Positions 6,797 to 7,942 of a stretch of DNA of 7,942 nucleotides are shown here, piece by piece (position 1 is the first letter of the stretch; each line of letters opens with the position of its first letter). The notes beneath the pieces are model-generated. The model saw nothing but the letters and a program-made list of their open reading frames with translations, had not been told where the DNA came from and searched no databases. This DNA comes from Deltaproteobacteria bacterium (GTDB lineage: Bacteria; Desulfobacterota; DSM-4660; Desulfatiglandales; B25-G16), in the NCBI GenBank assembly GCA_003646875.1, contig QMLT01000069.1:1-7942 (forward strand), given 5' to 3'. The translations under genes and the position numbers were made by a program.

Positions 6797-6908
6797 TGCG
6801 TCTACCTGCGCCCAGATTAGATCGGGTCAGGCAGGTTGCGCTGCACGCATCCAGAGGTCTGTTTGCCTTCCGGGACGTAGGTCTACTGGCCGGAGGCTGG
6901 GCGCTGGA
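6797..6908 (-). ncRNA. candidate structured RNA or foldable repeat element, two nested-stem domains
   Basis: This segment lies in a block of about 62 percent GC (75 of 120 bases in 6781-6900), beside DNA of 28 percent GC (6721-6780). Plus-strand coordinates of the pairs follow. Domain A: CTGGA 6904-6908 with TCCAG 6850-6854, enclosing CCGGAGGC 6890-6897 with GCC 6865-6867, T6868 or T6869 and CCGG 6870-6873 (8 bp, one bulge); the loop can form GTA/TAC. Domain B: TGCGT 6797-6801 with ACGCA 6845-6849, then ACCTGC 6804-6809 with GCAGGT 6831-6836, CCC 6811-6813 with GGG 6824-6826, and GAT/ATC around a 3-nt loop. There is no ORF, and I recognise no known RNA family. An 8-bp inverted pair, GCGCCCAG 6808-6815 with CTGGGCGC 6897-6904, allows a mobile-repeat reading instead. 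Strand is inferred from the flanking genes and the downstream T run. Confidence 0.4.
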
Positions 6909-6919
6909 CCCTTATTTAT

Positions 6920-7657
6920 CTACTTCTCATATCCAACTGGCATAAGAAGGAGGGGTTCATGGGTGCTTTTAATCCCCATAACCTGAATAATCTTCTGATC
7001 CTCAAAAGCTCCCACAATCCCTGCTTCCAGTCCTAAAGCCAGCGATTGAAGAAAGATATTCTGCCCTATATGTCCTGCTTCAATCATTGCATACCTCACT
7101 CCCCTCTGGCCATATTTACCCATAATTCGACTGTATTCTGCAGTAATAACAAAGGTAATCGGGGCATAAGACATCCACATCTGCCCCAATGATGCCATTG
7201 CAATATCCCTTCTCACATCTCCCTCCTGGATGAGGGAAAAGGAATGGGTTGCAGATTTATATAAATAAACCCCAGGATTTAATCGTTCAATACAATCTCC
7301 TCCAACCGCTCCGTAAATATCCATAGGATACAATGCCCCGGCAGACGGCGCAGCTCTTTTAAATCCTTCTGGCTCTGTAATTCCCTGGGCTGCCCAGAGT
7401 AACTGGGAAAGTTGCGTGAGGGTAAGGGACGTGCCATGAAAGGATCTAACAGTTCTTCTTTGATGGATTGTCATTTCAAGAGACACATCTCCATCTGTTT
7501 TCGGATCAGGTAGCTGCATGCCACCACCTCCCTTCTGTTTAAGAGGAATCTTTTTTGCGTGAGGCAAAACTCTATGAATGATTAAAAGGGATCCGCACAG
7601 GCAAAAGAAGCCTATTAATTTGCAAAATCCTCTTCTTGTTAATTCAATGCATGGCAT
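6920..7657 (-). CDS. Tat-exported SagB/ThcOx-type nitroreductase-family dehydrogenase
   Basis: This is a flavin (FMN) enzyme of the nitroreductase fold, in the group containing SagB, ThcOx and BcnP-like azoline dehydrogenases. The natural substrate here is unknown. Family signatures are RRTVRSF (67-73), LSQLLWAAQGIT (83-94), APSAGALYP (103-111), RYAMIEAGHIGQN (188-200), GAF (216-218) and HEPLLLMPVG (233-242). At 245 residues it is a complete, single-domain member. The N-terminus has a twin-arginine signal: TRRGFCK (7-13), a hydrophobic stretch (14-27), then LPHA (31-34). Tat export suits an enzyme that folds around FMN before secretion. The ATG at 7655-7657 has no good Shine-Dalgarno. A second in-frame ATG at codon 47 (7517-7519), at the start of the conserved domain, has GGGAGG 7 nt upstream and would give a cytosolic form. 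No peptide precursor or YcaO/SagD partner lies within the window, so a role in azoline peptide synthesis is not supported. Confidence 0.88.
   Translation of the reverse strand: MPCIELTRRGFCKLIGFFCLCGSLLIIHRVLPHAKKIPLKQKGGGGMQLPDPKTDGDVSLEMTIHQRRTVRSFHGTSLTLTQLSQLLWAAQGITEPEGFKRAAPSAGALYPMDIYGAVGGDCIERLNPGVYLYKSATHSFSLIQEGDVRRDIAMASLGQMWMSYAPITFVITAEYSRIMGKYGQRGVRYAMIEAGHIGQNIFLQSLALGLEAGIVGAFEDQKIIQVMGIKSTHEPLLLMPVGYEK
7527..7532 (-). promoter_or_regulatory. internal ribosome-binding site in the SagB-like gene
   Basis: GGGAGG, within AAGGGAGGT, stands 7 nt before the in-frame ATG of codon 47. It is much better than anything before the codon-1 ATG. Initiation here would remove the Tat signal and begin at MQLPDP, where the conserved domain starts. 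It mirrors the internal site in the neighbouring PEBP gene. Confidence 0.5.
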
Positions 7658-7695
7658 AATTCTGTTAAATTATAGTAATTCGATATGCTTCAATT

Positions 7696-7724
7696 TTTTT
7701 ATCCAGTTCAGCTGAAATTGTCAA
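7696..7724 (-). promoter_or_regulatory. sigma70-type promoter for the SagB-like gene, with a palindrome in the spacer
   Basis: A perfect -35 box TTGACA (7719-7724) is followed by a 17-bp spacer and a TAAAAA -10 box (7696-7701, 4 of 6 consensus). It points at the gene start about 40 bp downstream. The spacer contains the perfect 10-bp palindrome TTCAGCTGAA (7707-7716), a possible repressor site. A TATAAT also occurs about 10 nt before the start codon. It lacks a well-placed -35 and would give a nearly leaderless mRNA. Confidence 0.5.
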
Positions 7725-7771
7725 AAACTCGAAAAGTCCCACCCGCTCGATTCCTTTTATAGCCAAAATCG

Positions 7772-7792
7772 TAACTTCTCAATAAGTTGGGG
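7772..7792 (-). repeat. short hairpin repeat, copy 2 (inverted relative to copy 1)
   Basis: On the minus strand this reads CCCCAACTTAT then TGAGAAGTTA, matching 81-101 at 20 of 21 positions. The stem AACTT (7773-7777) with AAGTT (7784-7788) is intact. About 10 nt beyond each copy, in the same relative direction, is a similar TATA-purine stretch (111-128; minus-strand TATAAAAGGAATCGAG), suggesting the homologous unit may be longer than 21 nt. Confidence 0.55.
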
Positions 7793-7832
7793 TATCTGTC
7801 AGGCAATAAGGCGCAACAAGTCCTGCATAAAG

Positions 7833-7873
7833 TAAGGGAGCATGGGTATGTCTTTTTTTGCTCCATGCCCTTA
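7833..7873. repeat. long bulged hairpin
   Basis: TAAGGG (7833-7838) pairs with CCCTTA (7868-7873), and CATGG (7841-7845) pairs with CCATG (7863-7867). This gives an 11-bp stem with a 2-nt AG bulge and a 17-nt loop containing seven T residues. It is the first of three hairpins in series and has no T run after the stem on either strand, so it is not a typical terminator. Confidence 0.5.
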
Positions 7874-7880
7874 ATAAATA

Positions 7881-7900
7881 GGGGGCATCAGCGTGCCCCC
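7881..7900. repeat. GC-rich perfect hairpin
   Basis: GGGGGCA (7881-7887) and TGCCCCC (7894-7900) form a perfect 7-bp stem around the 6-nt loop TCAGCG. The flanks are AT-rich (ATAAATA before, ATAAAT after). It could be a REP-type unit or the core of a terminator for a gene beyond the right edge, although no clear T run follows on either strand. Confidence 0.5.
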
Positions 7901-7913
7901 ATAAATCGGGACA

Positions 7914-7926
7914 CACGTGCAACGTG
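7914..7926. repeat. small perfect hairpin
   Basis: CACGT (7914-7918) and ACGTG (7922-7926) pair perfectly around a 3-nt loop. It is third in the hairpin series at the window's right end. At this size chance is possible; its position next to two stronger hairpins is the main reason to list it. Confidence 0.3.
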
Positions 7927-7942
7927 GATTTTACTATTATGC

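Noticed and set aside
7848..7874. Tiny open frame (ATGTCTTTTTTT... ending TAA) after GGGAG
   Set aside because: It is only eight codons and lies entirely inside the arms and loop of a strong hairpin, which explains the sequence better.

Overview
The window holds five protein-coding genes: one on the plus strand, then four in a row on the minus strand. Membrane and envelope functions dominate: a DsbD-type thiol reductase, a two-subunit ABC exporter, a PEBP (YbhB/YbcL) protein with a signal-like N-terminus, and a SagB-type flavin dehydrogenase with a twin-arginine (Tat) export signal. These point to a free-living Gram-negative bacterium of moderate, AT-leaning base composition. The style of the intergenic repeats, such as arms built on ACCGCAAAGACGCAAAG, recalls environmental lineages such as Desulfobacterota, Nitrospirota or anammox Planctomycetota, but I cannot settle the phylum from this stretch.

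Layout. Bases 1-233 are an AT-rich leader with two palindromes centred exactly 21 bp apart and a short hairpin repeat; I see no convincing promoter in 102-221. The dsbD-like gene (234-1721, +) faces the exporter genes convergently across a 231-bp gap. The exporter is encoded on the minus strand: a 582-residue half-transporter first (4263-6011), then a 703-residue half-transporter (1953-4064). A 165-bp element with terminal inverted repeats fills the gap between them. Upstream are the PEBP gene (6126-6683, -) and the SagB-like gene (6920-7657, -). They are separated by a GC-rich, highly foldable 120-bp segment and a possible terminator. The right end (7658-7942) has a good promoter for the SagB-like gene, a second inverted copy of the hairpin repeat found near base 81, and three further hairpins in series.

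How the genes fit together. The two ABC genes clearly encode one heterodimer of the BmrC/BmrD (YheI/YheH) type: one subunit has the catalytic Walker B glutamate and the other has aspartate in its place. The other genes are linked only by their envelope theme. DsbD-like electron transfer, a Tat-exported flavoenzyme and a probably exported PEBP protein would all act in or on the periplasm, but no shared pathway can be shown from sequence.

The most unusual content is non-coding or translational: the structured GC-rich segment at 6797-6908, the intercistronic inverted-repeat element at 4092-4256, and the shared arrangement in the PEBP and SagB genes. In both, an N-terminal export-type extension is followed by an internal ATG with the same AAGGGAGGT ribosome-binding sequence at the same 7-nt spacing.
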